This document shows, piece after piece, positions 62,842 to 64,000 of a DNA stretch of 64,000 nucleotides; position 1 is the stretch's first letter, and each line of letters begins with the position of its first letter. A model generated the notes under the pieces. It did no database searches. It was not told the origin of the DNA and was given only the letters and a program-made list of their open reading frames with translations. Location of the stretch: positions 62,001-126,000 of the forward strand of contig JAAEZZ010000010.1 in NCBI GenBank assembly GCA_018222605.1, given 5' to 3'. The position numbers were made by a program, and so were the translations under genes. Source of the DNA: Alphaproteobacteria bacterium. GTDB lineage: Bacteria; Pseudomonadota; Alphaproteobacteria; Caulobacterales; Hyphomonadaceae.

Positions 62842-62967
62842 ATGGAAGCTGCGCTTATTCGCATCCAGCCCCGGCTGAAACCGAAGACGATAGACGCGTC
62901 AAACCCGACATTCGGAAATCGCGTGAGATCAATAGACTCAAAGGCGTTCCAATTATTCTGTCATTGA
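62842..62967 (+). CDS. Possible small protein (41 residues)
   Basis: An ATG at 62842 with AAAGGAG eight bases upstream opens a 41-codon frame beginning MEAALIRIQPRLKPKT and ending FQLFCH. It lies between the OxyR-like and TetR genes. No homology is recognised; the good ribosome site is the only support. Confidence 0.25.
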   Translation: MEAALIRIQPRLKPKTIDASNPTFGNRVRSIDSKAFQLFCH

Positions 62968-62995
62968 GCTGGCGATATACTATTATTGCAAGATC

Positions 62996-63655
62996 TTATC
63001 TCTTTCTGCGTGGAACGGGACGCAGAAGAAGTTCAGTCATAGCGTTACTAATCCGCTCAGACACATTTTCGACCGGCTGGCCCGGTGACAGGATTGCCAG
63101 CGCAGACGCCATACGATCTGGCTGACTAAGAGCTGAATTCAAAATGACGAAAACCATCGCAGCGTCAGCGACAGGGATCAGCCCGGCATCGATGCCCTGC
63201 TGAATGAGTGGAGAAGCGACCTCGAACAGAGGCCGGAGCAAGCGCTCTGCAATAATGTCACCTCTTGGCGGTGGCTCAAGACTGCTACGGGCAATAAAGC
63301 CGCGCAGGTCCGGATTTTGCGCATAGTAAGTTGCGGTCATACTGATCGCCTGCTCCAACCGCCCCCGCAGGTTCACCTCCCGATCACGCGATAGAGCGGT
63401 GAGCGCAGCCAGCTTTGGCGCCAGCATCTGCTCTAAATACTCGACGCAGGCGAGCCAAAGCCCCTCCTTGTTCCCGAAATGCACGGCGACCAAATTCGGA
63501 GCGACCTTCGCAGCCTCCGCGATCGCGCGGACGCCAGCAGCCTCGAAACCATGGTCGGCGAAAAACCTCGGTGCCGCGAGTATCAGTGCGTTACGACCAC
63601 CAGGGACATCGGCCCTGCGCCGTCCGCGCGGTTGGCGTTTACCATCTTGACTCAT
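62996..63655 (-). CDS. TetR-family transcriptional regulator (CerR-type C-terminal domain)
   Basis: A 219-residue repressor from the ATG at 63655 (MSQDGKRQPRGRRR). The helix-turn-helix is VRAIAEAAKVAPNLVAVHFGNKEGL. The C-terminal half (MTATYYAQNPDLRGFIARSSLEPP; ERLLRPLFEVASPLIQQG) resembles the group acting on multidrug or envelope operons. It is divergent from the lipoprotein gene at the right edge, and a perfect inverted repeat stands between them. It probably represses itself and that gene. Confidence 0.88.
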   Translation of the reverse strand: MSQDGKRQPRGRRRADVPGGRNALILAAPRFFADHGFEAAGVRAIAEAAKVAPNLVAVHFGNKEGLWLACVEYLEQMLAPKLAALTALSRDREVNLRGRLEQAISMTATYYAQNPDLRGFIARSSLEPPPRGDIIAERLLRPLFEVASPLIQQGIDAGLIPVADAAMVFVILNSALSQPDRMASALAILSPGQPVENVSERISNAMTELLLRPVPRRKR

Positions 63656-63672
63656 ACTAAGCTCCGCAAATA

Positions 63673-63690
63673 TATGTACACTCGTACATA
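63673..63690. promoter_or_regulatory. TetR operator TATGTAC-ACTC-GTACATA
   Basis: Perfect 7-base arms (63673-63679 and 63684-63690) flank four bases, 18 bp upstream of the TetR start and 49 bp before the divergent gene. Size, symmetry and place are typical of a TetR-family operator. Confidence 0.65.
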
Positions 63691-63738
63691 ATTTTACAAT
63701 TCCCAATCGACCATTAGTTCACCTCATGGAGCAGGATC

Positions 63739-64000
63739 ATGCGTCATCTCATCACCCGCCGCGCCATGCTTTACAACCTTTCGACACTGGGAGTCCTGGG
63801 GCTCGGCGCCTGCCGTCCTAAAATTGACCCCAATTCGCGTGAGGAACAACTCACGGCGGTGCTCCATGACACGGTTCTAGACGCATTCTTCTATGCCTTT
63901 GGGCCCTATGAATTTGCCCGGTCGATGCAGGCATTATCTGGCCAAATTAATGTCGGCGATACCCTGGTTTCGGAAGAGGCCCTGGCAGATGCCGCGCGGA
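63739..64000 (+). CDS. Putative lipoprotein, partial (N-terminal 87 residues)
   Basis: The frame opens at ATG 63739 after GGAGCAGGATC and runs off the right edge. It begins MRHLITRRAMLYNLSTLG and has a lipobox-like LGAC (Cys25), so the product is likely exported and lipid-anchored; the RR pair might mean Tat export. The visible mature part (EEQLTAVLHDTVLDAFFYAF) is helical and not assignable. It is divergent from a TetR gene with a palindromic operator between. This arrangement suits an envelope or efflux-related gene under repression, but the identity is open. Confidence 0.6.
   Translation, partial: MRHLITRRAMLYNLSTLGVLGLGACRPKIDPNSREEQLTAVLHDTVLDAFFYAFGPYEFARSMQALSGQINVGDTLVSEEALADAAR

Noticed and set aside
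1-64000. CRISPR arrays, rRNA, tRNA, insertion sequences, phage genes or att sites
   Set aside because: No regularly spaced repeats, transposase or integrase motifs, terminal inverted repeats with target duplications, or cloverleaf-type tRNA sequences were recognised by eye. Short RNAs could still be missed without a covariance search.

Overview
The window reads as chromosomal DNA of a Gram-negative, probably marine or aquatic alphaproteobacterium, perhaps from the Hyphomonadaceae/Caulobacterales or the sphingomonads. The reasons are a PhyR-type general-stress regulator, five TonB-dependent outer-membrane receptors, lipoprotein and Tat exported peptidases, a FecI/FecR pair and a moderately GC-rich, catabolism-heavy gene content. 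The genus is an inference; there is no rRNA or tRNA to anchor it.

Layout. 1-9.1 kb: CoA-dependent catabolism. A partial SDR, a thiolase, a DUF1295 membrane protein and a feruloyl-CoA synthase-like ligase come first. A plus-strand run of SDR, carotenoid/lignostilbene oxygenase, SCP2-type thiolase and FMN oxidoreductase follows. 9.2-12.3 kb: an unknown protein and TonB receptor 1. 12.4-17.2 kb: signalling (CheY-like protein, MASE1-PAS-PAS hybrid kinase, divergent PhyR). 17.3-26.1 kb: a peptide-scavenging set made of a FecI-type sigma, FecR, an STN-domain TonB receptor overlapping an M14 carboxypeptidase lipoprotein, and a divergent M3 oligopeptidase lipoprotein.

26.5-41.7 kb: an apparent D-amino-acid/N-acyl-amino-acid island. 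It holds a tandem amidohydrolase pair (one lacks its metal His pair), a Tat-exported S10 carboxypeptidase, a second carotenoid-oxygenase-family enzyme, DgcN (DUF1611), a GntR regulator, an S12 serine hydrolase, an N-acyl-D-amino-acid deacylase, DgcA (enolase-superfamily racemase) and TonB receptor 3. The palindrome TAATGCAGCATTA stands in front of both dgcN and the receptor/dgcA operon and probably binds the GntR protein. A decayed second dgcA-like gene follows. 42.7-49.6 kb: a tryptophan-tryptophylquinone amine dehydrogenase locus resembling aauBEDA, with two c-type cytochromes and TonB receptor 4 but no mauG or mauF. 49.7-59.6 kb: a choline/betaine-like locus with a 2-oxoglutarate dioxygenase (PhyH), GMC dehydrogenase, MFS carrier, two overlapping BetI-like TetR genes, an HIBADH-like dehydrogenase, BetB-like aldehyde dehydrogenase and TonB receptor 5. 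Two control regions of this locus share a CAATTACATT-type operator. 59.8-64 kb: NhaA coupled to a DUF465 protein, an OxyR-like regulator without redox cysteines, a TetR regulator with a clear operator, and a partial lipoprotein gene.

Reading it together: this is a scavenging island in which outer-membrane TonB receptors sit beside periplasmic peptidases, deacylases or dehydrogenases for nitrogen-rich small molecules (peptides, D-amino acids, amines, quaternary amines), each module with its own regulator. The most novel-looking parts are the TonB-linked TTQ dehydrogenase locus without maturation genes, the dgcN/dgcA island with its shared operator, and the dioxygenase-GMC-BetB locus.
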